DNA from: Sva-07 sp963829585
Lineage (GTDB): Bacteria; Actinomycetota; Acidimicrobiia; Acidimicrobiales; Ilumatobacteraceae
Assembly: GCA_963829585.1 (NCBI GenBank)
Contig: CAWHJD010000016.1
Coordinates: forward strand, 1 to 64,000
DNA length: 64,000 nt
Direction: 5' to 3'
Position 1 is the first letter of the stretch. Each line of letters starts with the position of its first letter. The notes under the pieces were generated by a model that had not been told where the DNA came from, did not search any database, and was given only the letters and a program-made list of their open reading frames with translations. A program made the translations under genes and the position numbers. Below, one piece after another: positions 32,618-42,896 of the stretch.

Positions 32618-34107
32618 ATGTCGGGCCGCCTGACCGAGGGGCTGGCCGTCGTCGCCGGCCTCAGCTATCTCGTACTGCTCGGCGCCGCCATCGGCTCGAT
32701 GCCCTACGACGTGTGGGGTGTCCTCGTCGTGATCCCACCGCTCGGTCTGCTGGGCGTACTCGTCATCCGCACGATGTTCTCCGGCGAACTGATCACCCTA
32801 CGAAACATTCTGTACGCGGGCCTTCTCGCCAAGCTCGTCGGTACGGCACTTCGGTACTGGGTCGGGTTCGAGGCGTACGCCGGCGGCATCGACGCCCAGC
32901 GCTACCATGACTTCGCCGTGCAGCGCTCGGCCGACGTGCGAGACGGCATGCTCACCATCTTCGACGTGGTCCCGACCGGCACGGGCACCCGCTTCGTCGA
33001 GAACGTCACCGCGTTCGTGTACACGCTCGTCGGGTCGAGCAAGATGGGCGGCTTCGTCGTGTTCGGTTTCATCGGCTACCTCGGTGTCCTTTTCTTCGTG
33101 AAGGCAGCGTGCATTGCGATCCCGGGGCTGGCGACGCACCGCTACGCAGCACTCTGTGCACTCGCACCGAGCCTCGCCTACTGGCCGTCGTCGATCGGGA
33201 AGGAGGCGCTGATGATCCTGGGAATCGGCATCGCCACCTTCGGCATTGCGAAGTTCCTCACGACGGGTGCCGTGCTGTGGCCACTCATCATGACTGCCGC
33301 CGCACTTGCCTTCACCGGAGCAATCCGACCCCACATCGCCGGCATCTGGGTCGCGGGCGTGTTCCCTGCGCTGATCGTGCTGTTCGTGAAGAACCAGCGC
33401 AGCGCTGCCGATGGGGTCGGGCGTGCGCGTCGCCAAGCGACGATGCTCATCGTCATCGGCGTGGCTGCGATCGGATTCGCCGTGCTGTCGCAGGCGGCGA
33501 TCCGCTACCTGCCGAGCCTCGGTGACGACCAGAGCCTCACCGCAATCGTCGACGAGACGACACGGCGCACCGAGCAGGCGGGATCGGCCTTCGATCCGCC
33601 CAACATCACCAACCCGATCAACTGGCCCTACGCCGCCGTTCGCACGCTGACCCGGCCGTTGTTGATCGAGGCTGCGGCGCGGCGCAGTTGCTCACGGCGT
33701 TGGAGATGACGCTGCTGATCGGGCTGGGGATCCTCTCGTACCGGCGGCTGATGCACATCCCGAAGCTGGTCCTCACGGTCCCGTTCGTCACCTTCGCGAT
33801 GACGACGCTCTTCGTCATGGGCTTGGCGCTCTCGAGCTTTGCGAACCTCGGCGTACTCGCCCGGCAGAAGGCGCTGGTGTTCCCGTTCCTCCTGCTGGTG
33901 GTGTGTCTCCCCGAACTCCCCCGCCGCCCGAAGCACGACCCGGAGGGCGAGCGTCAGAACAACTCGACGTCGCCGAGCGTGAGTCCCCAGTTGCTGAGCG
34001 GCGGCATGCCCAGGTCGTTGACCGCTCGCCACGTAAGCACCGGGCCGCCCCCCGGCAACGGCACGAAGCCCGACGACGACCTGTGGGCGCCGAGGCGGAT
34101 GGCGTAG
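32618..34107 (+). CDS. Polytopic membrane protein, polymerase-like, frameshifted near the end
   Basis: About 430 residues, nine or ten hydrophobic helices: for example VVAGLSYLVLLGAAIGSM, MGGFVVFGFIGYLGVLFFV, ALMILGIGIATFGIA and ATMLIVIGVAAIGFAVL, with two loops containing FEAYAGGIDAQRYHDFAV and APSLAYWPSSIGKEALMI. The pattern is like Wzy/O-antigen polymerases or other EPS membrane proteins, but I cannot assign it. A shift near 33670 breaks the frame before the last two helices (MTLLIGLGILSYRR onward). The real end is probably close to 33950, because the following gene on the opposite strand ends at 33954 and the stop here overlaps it. Confidence 0.65.
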
Positions 34108-34930
34108 TCGGCGCCTGCCTCGCGGGCAGTTCGGGTGACGAGACGGTCTGCGCTCGCCGGATCGCCGAAGATTCCCACGACCGCCAGCTCGGTGGCCTCG
34201 CCACGACGGCGGCTCCTCACGATGACCGCCCCGTCGTCGCTCTCGATCACCCGGTAACCGAGCAGCGGCGTGCCGAACCGCCAGGCCAGGAACTCGTCGG
34301 TCGAGGTTCGTCCGGATCTCCCGGACGTCGACCGGGTCGGCACGCCAGCGCTCCAGCCACGACGTGGCGCCCCCGGCGTCGAGCCAGTCGAGCGACCGGT
34401 TCACCGACGTCGAGCGGCAGCGACCAGCGATCGGCCGGCACCTTGGAGCGCAACGCGCGTGACCGCTCCAGTCGGCCCAATGAAGCGCACCGCGGCGGGC
34501 AGCTGGCCGACCTCGCGCCAGCCCATCTTCAGATAGCCGGGCCGGCTCTGCGTCGTTCGGGGTGTTGAACACCAAGTCGACACCCTCTGCCCTCACCGAC
34601 TCGAGCCCGTGCATCGTCAGCGCGCGGAACAGCCCGCGGCCCTGATAGTCGGGATCGGTGGCGGTGTCGACGGCCCGAACCGCCCGCAGCACCTGGCCGC
34701 CACGCACGAACTCCCAGCGCATCAGCGCCCGGAATGCGACCATGCGATCGCCGTCGACGGCCACCCACATCGGCGACGGACCGAAGCGGTTCTGGTCGTG
34801 CTTCCACGCGAACAGCTCGGGATAGCGGGGATCGTCATCGCTGCCGAGCGAACGGCGCAGCAGCGCGATGACGCGTCACGGTCGTCCGGGCTCGGCCGGA
34901 CGGATGTCGAGTGCCGGCCGGCCGACGGCG
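33954..34930 (-). pseudogene. GNAT-type acetyltransferase with extra domain, several frameshifts
   Basis: The acetyl-CoA binding half is PMWVAVDGDRMVAFRALMRW, AVDTATDPDYQGRGLFRALT and VDLVFNTPND (Q/R-x-x-G-x-G/A is QGRGLF). Further on, in other frames, are PGYLKMGWREVG and then STDEFLAWRFG, LLGYRVIESDDGAVIVRSRR and VPLPGGGPVLTWRAVNDLGM. Two GNAT-like units, as in GNAT/Mycothiol-synthase-type or FemAB-like proteins, are possible. The start region around 34930 includes DIRPAEPDDRDAVIALLRRS but a start codon is not clear. The many shifts are within a block (33.6-37 kb) where nearly all genes are broken. Confidence 0.55.
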
Positions 34931-34944
34931 CTGCCGGCAGCGGA

Positions 34945-36088
34945 GAGCGGCTCCTCGGCTCGAGCACAGGCGCTCGGCGGGCGCACGCTGCGTAGGCCGC
35001 CTCGATCTCGGCGACGGCGTTCGCGTACGTCGAACGTCGGGCGCCCGTGCTGCGAGCAGCATCGGCGAGACGCGCACGGAGCTCGCGGTCGGTCGGCCAC
35101 CCGCTCGAGCGCGTCGGCCAGGCCGCCGCGTCGCCGGCGGAACGAGGAGGGCATCGACACCATCGGTGAACTCCTCGGCCATCCCGCCGACCGCCGTGGC
35201 GACGATCGGCAGACCGAGGGCGCAGCGCCTCCATGATCGCGACCGGCAGGCCCTCCCACTTCGACGCGAGCGTGAACACGATCGCACGCGCCGATCACCC
35301 GCGTGGCGTCGTCGCGGAAGCCGGTGAACGTGATCACGCCGGTCGCCCAGCCGAGCGAGTCGTGCAGCGCTCGCGATCTCGGCCTCCTGCGGGCCCTGGC
35401 CGACGGCGACGAGCCGCACCGGCACGTCGCCGGTCGGCCAGCAGCCGCGGCCGCGCCAAGCAGGTTCGGGTAGTCCTTCTGCGGCCGGAAGTTGGCGGCG
35501 GTGACCGATCACGAGCTCGTCGGGGCCGATGCCCGAGCTCGTCGCGCACGCTCGGCGGTCGGGCCCGCTCGGCGGCGACGCGCTCGACGTCGATGCCGTG
35601 CCGCAGCGTGATCGCCCGCTCGCACCCGGCCCCGCATCGAGCCGCGCACCTCGTCGGTAACGGCGAACGTGCGCGTCGTCCCACCGGCTCGTGAGCCGGT
35701 TGAGCCAGCGCGTCGGCAAGCGATGCGTCTCCCACCGGTTGTGCTCGGTGGTCACCAGGCCGGGCCGGTCGCGCCGACGCATCGACCGCACCGCCAGCTC
35801 GCGCCACCGAACCCGGCAGCGGCGAGTGGACGTGCACCACGTCGTAGTCGCCCGTCGCGGATCAGCGTCGCCAGGCGCGGGCGGCCAGCGGCAGATCGTT
35901 GCGTGTGTGCTCAGACAGTGCGTGCGCACACCGGCCGCTTCGAGCTCGCCGGCCAGGTGGTCCTTCCACGGGAGCACGTAGGCGCACTCGAACGTGAACC
36001 GCTCGCGGTCGTGCGGCGTCGCCGCGGCGACGAGCAGTCGTTCGGCGCCCCCGGGGCCCAGGCCCTTGATCACCCACAGGACCTGCAC
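34945..36088 (-). pseudogene. GT4-type glycosyltransferase, many frameshifts
   Basis: The start MQVLWVIKGLGPGGAERLLV is intact. Later blocks in changing frames are YDVVHVHSPLPGSVARA, LVTTEHNRWETHRLPTRWLN, VITFTGFRDDATRVIGACD, GLPVAIMEALALGLPIVATA (inferred from two frames) and ALERVADRPELRARLADAA. These are a full GT4 protein of about 380 residues. At least seven shifts are needed. The upstream gene on the plus strand (36163) is divergent. Confidence 0.65.
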
Positions 36089-36140
36089 GCCACATGGTGA
36101 CGGAACTTACGCCCGGCATCGAGTGCGACGGACAGCCCGG

Positions 36141-36146
36141 TAGGCT
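36141..36146 (+). promoter_or_regulatory. Candidate -10 hexamer TAGGCT before the epimerase gene
   Basis: TAGGCT followed by CGCT, nine bases before an ATG at 36156 and sixteen before ATG 36163. Same word and flank as at 3106. Confidence 0.3.
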
Positions 36147-36162
36147 CGCTAGCCGATGCAAG

Positions 36163-37117
36163 ATGGTCGTGACCGGCGGGGCAGGGTTCATCGGGGCGAA
36201 CCTGTGCCGACGGCTGCTCGCCGACCGACGGCTCGACGTGGTCGCGTGATCGACGACCTCTCGACCGGCAACCGCGCCAACCTCGACGGGCTCGACGCCG
36301 ACGCCTCACGTTCGTCGAGGGCACCATCCTCGACGACGACGCCCTCGACCGGGCGTTCGCCGGCGCCGACGCCGTCGTGCACCTCGCCGCGCTCGGCAGC
36401 GTGCCGCGCAGCGTCGCCGACCCGCTCGCCAGCCACCACGCCAACGCCACCGGCACCGTGATGGTGCTCGAAGCCGCCCGCCGCCACGGCGACCTGCACA
36501 CCGATCGTCGCCAGCAGCTCGCAGCGTCTACGGCTCGCAACCCGATCCTGCCCAAGCACGAAGACCTCGCCACCCGGCCCCTCTCCCCCTACGGCGGCAG
36601 CAAGCTCGCCACCGAGGGCTACACGCTCGCCTGGGGCTCCAGCTACGGCCTGCCCGTGCTCGCGTTCCGGTTCTTCAACGTGTTCGGCCCGCTGCAGCCC
36701 GCCGGCCACGCCTACGCCGCGGTCATCCCCGCCTTCGTCGACGCCGCGCTCGCGCGGCGAGCCGCTCACCGTGCACGGCGACGGCACCCAGAGCCGCGAC
36801 TTCACCTACGTCGGCACCGTCTGCGCCACGATCACCGACGCCCTGCTCCGCACGCGTCACCAGCGACGAGCCCGGTCAACCTCGCGTTCGGCAGCCGCAT
36901 CACGCTGCTCGACACGCTCGAACTGCTCGAAGGCATCCTCGGCCACCCGATCGAGCGCAACCACGTCGAGAACCGCAAGGGCGACGTCCCCCACAGCCAG
37001 GCCGACAACACCCGGCTGCGGGCGCTGTTCCCCGACATCGAGCCGGTCCCGTTCCCCGACGGGCTCCGCACCACCGTCGACTGGATGCGCGCCGAGCACG
37101 CCCGCCAGACAGGCTGA
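36163..37117 (+). pseudogene. SDR-type UDP-hexose/UDP-HexNAc 4-epimerase (WbpP-like), frameshifted
   Basis: The protein of about 315 residues starts MVVTGGAGFIGANLCRRLLA. It has VIDDLSTGNRANL, HLAALGSVPRSVADPLASHH, SPYGGSKLATEGYTLAW (the Y-x3-K catalytic pair), FRFFNVFGPLQ and SRDFTYVGTV. The GSVPRSVADP segment is typical of UDP-N-acetylglucosamine 4-epimerases of the WbpP/Gne group. About six shifts, near 36247, 36310, 36505, 36520, 36760 and 36866, are present. It would supply UDP-GalNAc or UDP-Gal to the pathway. Confidence 0.75.
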
Positions 37118-37123
37118 GCGTGC

Positions 37124-37146
37124 GACGCAGGGTCTGACCCCGCGTC
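37124..37146 (+). repeat. Short palindrome just after the epimerase gene
   Basis: GACGC-A-GGGTC-T-GACCC-C-GCGTC: two 5-bp inverted arms on each side, with one mismatch pair and a one-base centre. It sits six bases past the TGA. A similar palindrome with a GGGGTC-type core follows the gene that ends at 54846. It may be a transcription end or a recurring element; there is no T-run. Confidence 0.5.
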
Positions 37147-37210
37147 TCATTCAGGGTGTCGTCAAGATGCCGCCGGTTGCCGGGACGGGTGGGTGATACT
37201 TGGGGCTTCT

Positions 37211-39521
37211 ATGTCGCAGACCAGGCGGAACACGATCAGCTACAACGACACGATCGCGGTCGCCGTCGTCTCGGCCATCTCGGCCGTCCTCGCCCTCTTC
37301 TCCGACGCCTCCCCCACCGGCACCACCGGCACCGACATCGTCCTCGTCGCCGCTCTCGCCGGCTTCGTCACCTGGCTCGGTGCATCAGCCGCCTGGTGGG
37401 CGCTCATGGCCGGGTCCGGCATCGCCCTCGTCGGGGCGCTCCCCGGACCGTTCGTCTGGATCATCCTCGCCACCATCGCCTTCACCACCAGCGCCTGGAT
37501 CGGATGGGACCGCGCCAACCAACCGATCGTCCGCACCGTCATCGCCGCCGCCGTCGTGCAGGTCTCGCTGCGGCTGGAATGGAACGAGTTCTTCCTCTCC
37601 TCCGCGATCATCGCCGCCGCCGCGATGGGTGTCGTCGGCATCTCCGGCTACGTCCGGCGCCGCAAGTACGTCCGCAAGCGCATCATGTGGAGCGCCGTCG
37701 GCGTCGGGGCGCTCGCCGCCAGTCGCCATCGCCGGGCTCGGTGTGGCCGCCGTGCAGGCCCGCACCACCGCCCGCGACGGCTACCTCGGCCTGCTCGACG
37801 GGCTCGAATACCTGCAGGACGGCAAGGTCACCGAAGCGAGCGGGGTCCTCACCCAGGCCTCCGAGGACCTCGCCGACGCCGAGAGCACGCTGAACAGCCC
37901 GCTGACGCAGATGGCCCGCTTCATCCCGGGTGTCGCCCAGAACCGCAACGTCGGCGTCGACGTCCTCGCCGATGCCGCCGTCGCCGCCGAGTCGGCCGCC
38001 ACCACGCTGCAGTTCGTCAACCTCGACCAGCTCACCGTGACCAACGGCGTCATCGACATCGGCGCGCTCGCCGCGCTCGAAGCACCCCTCGACGACCTCG
38101 ACGAGACCGTCAGCGCGCTCAGCGACACGCTCAGCAGCGCCGAATCGGACTGGCTCGTCGCCCCGCTGCAGTCACGACTCGACACCGGCATCCGCCGCGC
38201 CGACCAGGCCGCCCACCAGGCCAAGGCCACAGCGGCCGCCGCCCGGATCGGGCCCGCCCTCCTCGGCGCCGACGAACCGCGCACCTACCTCCTCGCCTTC
38301 GTCAACAACGCCGAAGCACGCGGCACCAGCGGGCTGATGGGCAACTGGGTCGAGATCACCGTCGACAACGGCCGCATCGAGGTCACCAACAGCGGACGAA
38401 CCGCCGACCTCCAGGTCCCCGGCCTCAGCACCCTCGAACTCGACATGAGCGACGAGTACATGCAGCGCTACATCCCGTACGGCGCACAAGTCAGCAACAG
38501 CGACGGCGACATCGGCGTCGCCCAGAAGTACTGGGCCAACGTCACCATCCCCGCCGACATGCCGAGCGTCGGCAACCCGATGGCGCAGATGTACGAGGCG
38601 GCCACCGGCCGCGAGGTCGACGGCGTGTTCGTCATCGACCCCGCCGGCATCGCCGGCCTCCTGGAGATCACCGGCCCGGTCGAACTGCCCGACATCGGCC
38701 AACGCATCGACTCGAGCAACGCCGAGGAGTTCCTGACCCTCGGCCAGTACGAGTTCGCCGAGAACGAACGCGAAGACCTCCTCACCGCGGTCACCGACGC
38801 CACCATCGACAACGTCTTGAACTCGACGCTGCCGGCGCCGCAGCAGATGGCAGCCGCGCTCGCCCCCGCGGTCCTCAACGGGCACATCTCGGGATGGGTC
38901 ACCAACCCCGCCGAACAGGAACTCCTCGACCTCGTCGGCATGGACGGCTCGCTGCCGAACATCCGCATGAGCGGCGAGGACGCACTCGCCGTCGTCAACA
39001 TCAACCGCAGCGCCAACAAGATCGACAGCTTCCTCGAGCGCACCATCGAGTACCGCCCGGTCGTCGACCAGCAGACCGGCAAGGCGACCGCGACGCTGAC
39101 CATCTCGATGACGAACACGGCGCCGACCACCGGATACGACGACTACGTCATCGGCAACCGGGTCGACCTCCCCACCGGCACCAGCCGAACGATCCTCGAC
39201 GTCTACACCCGCCTCGGCGTCGACGCCGCGCAACTCGACGGCGAGGACATCGCCCCGTACACCGTCCCCGACCTCGGCTACAACGTCCACACCACGGTGG
39301 TCGTGATCCCACCCGGCGAGACCGTGGTGATGGAACTCGAACTGTCCGGCGACATCGGCCGAGGCGCCTACCAACTGCTGTACCGGCCGCAGCCGCTGCC
39401 GAACCCCGACACGTTGATCGTCGACGCCCAGACCTCCGGCGGCGACGAGATCTTCGAGTTCGAGGGCACCCTCGAACGCCGCAGCGTCCTCAGCGCCGAC
39501 GGCGTCACGGCCTGGCGCTGA
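37211..39521 (+). CDS. DUF4012 membrane protein of polysaccharide loci, one frameshift
   Basis: About 770 residues. Four or five N-terminal helices (for example VAVVSAISAVLALFSDA, IVLVAALAGFVTWLGA, SAWWALMAGSGIALVGAL) are followed by a shift near 37722, another helix (VAIAGLGVAAVQ) and a large extracellular domain: LTQMARFIPGVAQNRNVGVD, LLAFVNNAEARGTSGLMGNW, MPSVGNPMAQMYEAATGREV and VFVIDPAGIAGLLEITGPV. These are the hallmarks of DUF4012, common in actinobacterial capsule and EPS loci; its job is unknown (possible LytR-CpsA-Psr-like relatives have been proposed). The stop overlaps the end of the convergent gene by 17 bases. Confidence 0.85.
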
Positions 39522-40238
39522 CCGCCCTCTCGGCCCTGGCCGACAGTACGGACACGACCGCCACGGCCAGCCCGAACGACACCGCCGCGGCCACTGCCGC
39601 AGCGAGCCACGCGGCGCTGCCGGTCGATGCGATGCCACCCGTGCGGGCCATCACGGCCACCGCCACCGCCCCGATCGCGGCGACCGCCACCGCCGCGGCG
39701 TTGCGTCGGGATCGGGCGGACGGCATGCACCAGCGGCAGCAGGGCCACGGCCCACCAGGCGAACAACGCACCGACGAGCGCGCTCTGGCGACCCGCTCGC
39801 GCCGAACATCCCGGCCCACAGCACCGACGCCGCGGCCACCGCATACCACTCGAGACCGACCTGTCGACGGCCCACCAACTCGAGCACGACCACCACGACC
39901 GGCATGATCGCGGCGACCGGGATCTGATCGGTCTCGGGAACACAGAGGTAGATCGCAACCAGCGCAGCGACGATCGTCAGCGGCGCCACGCCGGGAATCG
40001 GAAGCAGCTCGCGGACGGCAGGAAGCAGGTCGGCCAATGCGAGCGCCACCAGGATCGTCGCCGCGGCTGCCCACCAGCGCGACGAATCGCCGAGCCCCGA
40101 CGGCCCGTACGTGGCGACGACCACCGCCAGACCGATGCCCGCTGCGAGCGCCCGACGGCGCGACGTCGCCACGTCCGCGGCGTCGACCTCGTCGGCGGCG
40201 TCGGGCTCCGGAGGCGGGCCGACGTCGGACTCGCTCAC
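39505..40238 (-). CDS. Integral membrane protein, frameshifted
   Basis: About 245 residues with five or six helices: ALAAGIGLAVVVATYG, WWAAAATILVALALADLLP, VAPLTIVAALVAIYL, AAIMPVVVVVLELVG, ALVGALFAWWAVALLPLV and AAWLAAAVAAAVSFGLAV. A short Glu/Asp/Pro-rich N-terminus precedes them. Frames change near 39800 and 39720. No family is recognised. The GTG start overlaps the stop of the aminotransferase by four bases (GTGA), so it is in that operon and may work with its product. Confidence 0.55.
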
Positions 40239-41371
40239 GCTCGTGCCGACCCGATCACGTCGCAGATCCAGGCCACCTCGTCGTCGGAGATCCACGACCC
40301 CGACGGCAGGCTCAGGCTCTGCGCGAACAGTCGCTCGGCCACGCCGCCACCCACCACCGGGTTCGACGCGAACACCGGCTGGAGGTGCATCGGCTTGAAC
40401 GAGTACCGCGCCTCGATCCCCGCCGAACGCAGCGCGTCGAGCACGTCGCCGGGCGTCGCACCGAACGACTCGTCGAACACGACCGTCGTCAGCCAGTGGT
40501 TCGGCTCGCACCCATCGGGGATGTGCTGGAATCCGACGCCGCCGAGCTCGCCGAGGATGCGTTCGTACCCGGCACGGACCCGTCGACGACCGGCGATGCG
40601 ATCGGTGAGGGTTCGCAGCTGGCCCCGGCCGACCGCCGCGTTGAGATTGCCCATCCGATAGTTGAGGCCGATGTCCTCGTGCTCGTACCACGGCACCGGC
40701 TGGCGGGCCTGCGTGCTCAGGTAGCGCGCATGCGACACGATCGACGCGTCGTCGCTCATGATCGCTCCCCCGCCGCCCGTGGTGACCATCTTGTTGCCGT
40801 TGAACGACAGCACCGCCACCCGCCCCTGGCGGCCCGCGTGCACGCCGTCGCGGAACGCACCGATCGCCTCGGCCGCATCCTGCACCAGCGGCACACCGTG
40901 CGCCGCACACACCGCGGCAATCCGCTCGCCGTCGGCCACCGACCCGTACAGATCGACCGACACCACCGCAGCTGCCTGCTCGCCGGCGCGGGCCCGGCGC
41001 GTCAGTTCCTCGTCGAGGAGATCGGGATCGAGATGCCACGTCTCGGGATCGCAGTCGACGAAACACGGCCGGGCACCCAGGTAGGTGACGGCGAAGGCAC
41101 TCGCGCCGAACGTGAGGGAGTTGACCAACACGTCGTCGCCACGATCGACGCCCACCGCCATCAGCGCCAGATGCAGCGCAGCCGTACCGCTCGACAGCGC
41201 CGCAACCGCGGACGCACCCGTCAGTTCGGCGAGTTCCGCCTCGAACGCATCGATGTCGGGGCCGGCCGGCGCGACCCAGTTGGAGTCGAACGCCGCCAGC
41301 AACAGCTCACGCTCCTGCGGCCCCACCTCCGGCGGCGACAACAGGATCTTCCAGGACGACGTTGCGCTCAC
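40235..41371 (-). CDS. DegT/DnrJ/EryC1/StrS-family sugar aminotransferase
   Basis: A 378-residue PLP enzyme that transfers an amino group to a 4-keto (or 3-keto) nucleotide sugar. It starts SWKILLSPPEVGPQERELLL, has ALSSGTAALHLALMAVGV, VVSVDLYGSVADGERI, VPLVQDAAEAIGAF and LSFNGNKMVTTGGGGAI, whose Lys would bind PLP, and then IGLNYRMGNLNAAVGRGQL. The glycine-rich SFNGNK form is that of PglE/EpsN-type enzymes. It is co-directional with the membrane protein below it and would use the 4-keto product of the dehydratase. Confidence 0.9.
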   Translation of the reverse strand: MSATSSWKILLSPPEVGPQERELLLAAFDSNWVAPAGPDIDAFEAELAELTGASAVAALSSGTAALHLALMAVGVDRGDDVLVNSLTFGASAFAVTYLGARPCFVDCDPETWHLDPDLLDEELTRRARAGEQAAAVVSVDLYGSVADGERIAAVCAAHGVPLVQDAAEAIGAFRDGVHAGRQGRVAVLSFNGNKMVTTGGGGAIMSDDASIVSHARYLSTQARQPVPWYEHEDIGLNYRMGNLNAAVGRGQLRTLTDRIAGRRRVRAGYERILGELGGVGFQHIPDGCEPNHWLTTVVFDESFGATPGDVLDALRSAGIEARYSFKPMHLQPVFASNPVVGGGVAERLFAQSLSLPSGSWISDDEVAWICDVIGSARA

Positions 41372-41431
41372 CCGACCAGTGTGTCAGCTCGCGGAGTTGG
41401 GATGGCGGCCAACAGCAGCGAGACTCGGCAG

Positions 41432-41983
41432 ATGCCTCGGAGCCTGCGGATCCTTGCCGTCTGCACGCACAACCGAACCCGTTCGGTGATGATGGGTGGC
41501 CTCCTCGAAGATCACGCACGTGGCAGGCGGCTCAACGTTGCCGTCAGATCGGCCGGCTTCTCCGAGGCAGGCGGCGAACTCCCCACCGACAACGCCGTCC
41601 GCTTCCTCGAGCGCCGCGGCATCGACGTCTCCGGCTACCTGAGCCATTACCTGTCCGGCCCCGGGGTGACGGGCGCCGATCTCATCGTCGCCGCCGAACA
41701 CAAGCATGTGGTCGCCATCGCCGGACGCTGGCCCGAGGCGTACGACTACACCTTCACGCTCCCCGAGATCGTCGAGCTCGGCGAACGTGTCGGCGCCCGC
41801 GGCCGGCGCACGCACCTCGAGTGGCTCGCGGCGCTGCATGCCGAACGGCCCGACCCGCTCGGTTACCTCGACACGACGGTCGGCGAGATCGACGACCCCA
41901 CCGGGCGCTCGCCGGCCACGTGGTCGGCGTGCTTCACGCAGATCGACGACCTCACGGCTCGATTGATCGCCCTGCTCGGGTGA
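41432..41983 (+). CDS. Low-molecular-weight protein tyrosine phosphatase
   Basis: A 183-residue enzyme with the P-loop CTHNRTRS (C-x5-R-S) right after a short beta strand, and the general-acid Asp in EIDDPTGR near the C-terminus. LMW-PTPs paired with BY-kinases dephosphorylate the kinase (Wzb-Wzc in Escherichia coli), and the gene at 30990 is the likely partner. ATG at 41432 leaves seven residues before the first strand; ATG at 41402 in frame would add ten. It is divergent from the aminotransferase gene. Confidence 0.85.
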   Translation: MPRSLRILAVCTHNRTRSVMMGGLLEDHARGRRLNVAVRSAGFSEAGGELPTDNAVRFLERRGIDVSGYLSHYLSGPGVTGADLIVAAEHKHVVAIAGRWPEAYDYTFTLPEIVELGERVGARGRRTHLEWLAALHAERPDPLGYLDTTVGEIDDPTGRSPATWSACFTQIDDLTARLIALLG

Positions 41984-42031
41984 CACCTGCCATGATCGGT
42001 TGCCGATGACGGGTATCGGAGCCGGGGGCAC

Positions 42032-42896
42032 ATGCCCGACGTGAAGCAGATGGTCAAGCGGACGGGCCTGGTGCTCGACCGGCTGATTCCCCCGCCCGCC
42101 GGGATCACGATCCTCATCTACCACCGCGTCGGTGGTGGCACCGACAGCGAGGTCGACCTCGACCCCGCCATGTTCGACCGGCAACTCGAACACCTCGCCG
42201 AACACCACCGGGTGCTCTCGCTCGATGCCGCGGTCGCCGAACTCAGCGCCGGCACCTCCGACGGCTGGGCCGCCGCCGCACCGTCCGACCGGCGCGCGAC
42301 CAGCGCCGGAGCGGACGGCCGCCGCGGCGTGGTCATCACCTTCGACGACGGCACCGCCGACTTCACCGACGTCGTCGTGCCCGCGCTCGACCGCCACGGC
42401 CTGCCCGCCACGCTGTTCGTCGCCACCCACTACGTCGACGAGCAGGCCGACTTCCCGTGGGGAGCGCCCCCGACATCGTGGTCGGCGCTCCGCGACTCGC
42501 TCACGAGCGGCAACGTCACCATCGGCTCGCACACCCACGCCCACTGGCTGCTCGACCGGCTCGACGCCGCCACCACCACCGCCGACCTCGACCGATCGAT
42601 CGAACTGATCGGCGAACACCTCGGCGTGGACGCCCGGCACTTCGCCTACCCCAAGGCGGTGCCCGGCTCGCCGTCGGCCGAGATCGCCGTCCGGCAACGG
42701 TTCGCCAGCGCATCGCTCGCCGCCAGCCGGGTCAACCGGCCCGGCCACACCGACCGCCACCGGCTCTGGCGCACACCGATCCAACGCAGCGACGGCTTCG
42801 ACACGTTCGCGCTGAAGGCCGACGGCGGGCCTCCGCCTCGAAGGCGAGCTGCGGTCGCTCACCGCCCGCGCCCGCTACCGGGGCGCCGACCGGTGA
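42032..42896 (+). CDS. Polysaccharide deacetylase (NodB domain), frameshift near the end
   Basis: About 287 residues. It has ITILIYHRVGGG at the start, VVITFDDGTADFTDVVVPAL with the metal-binding Asp pair, ATLFVATHYVD, IGSHTHAHWLLDRLD with two His ligands and HFAYPKAVPGSPSAEI. It belongs to the long YHRV branch with a C-terminal loop. One inserted base near 42832 shifts the last 20 residues; the original end is TGA at 42894-42896. It would remove acetyl groups from the polymer or precursor. The next gene starts inside its stop (GTGA). Confidence 0.8.

Noticed and set aside
39651..41066. Long Arg/Ala-rich antisense open frames in several places
   Set aside because: They overlap clearly conserved genes on the other strand and have shadow-type composition; they were not annotated.
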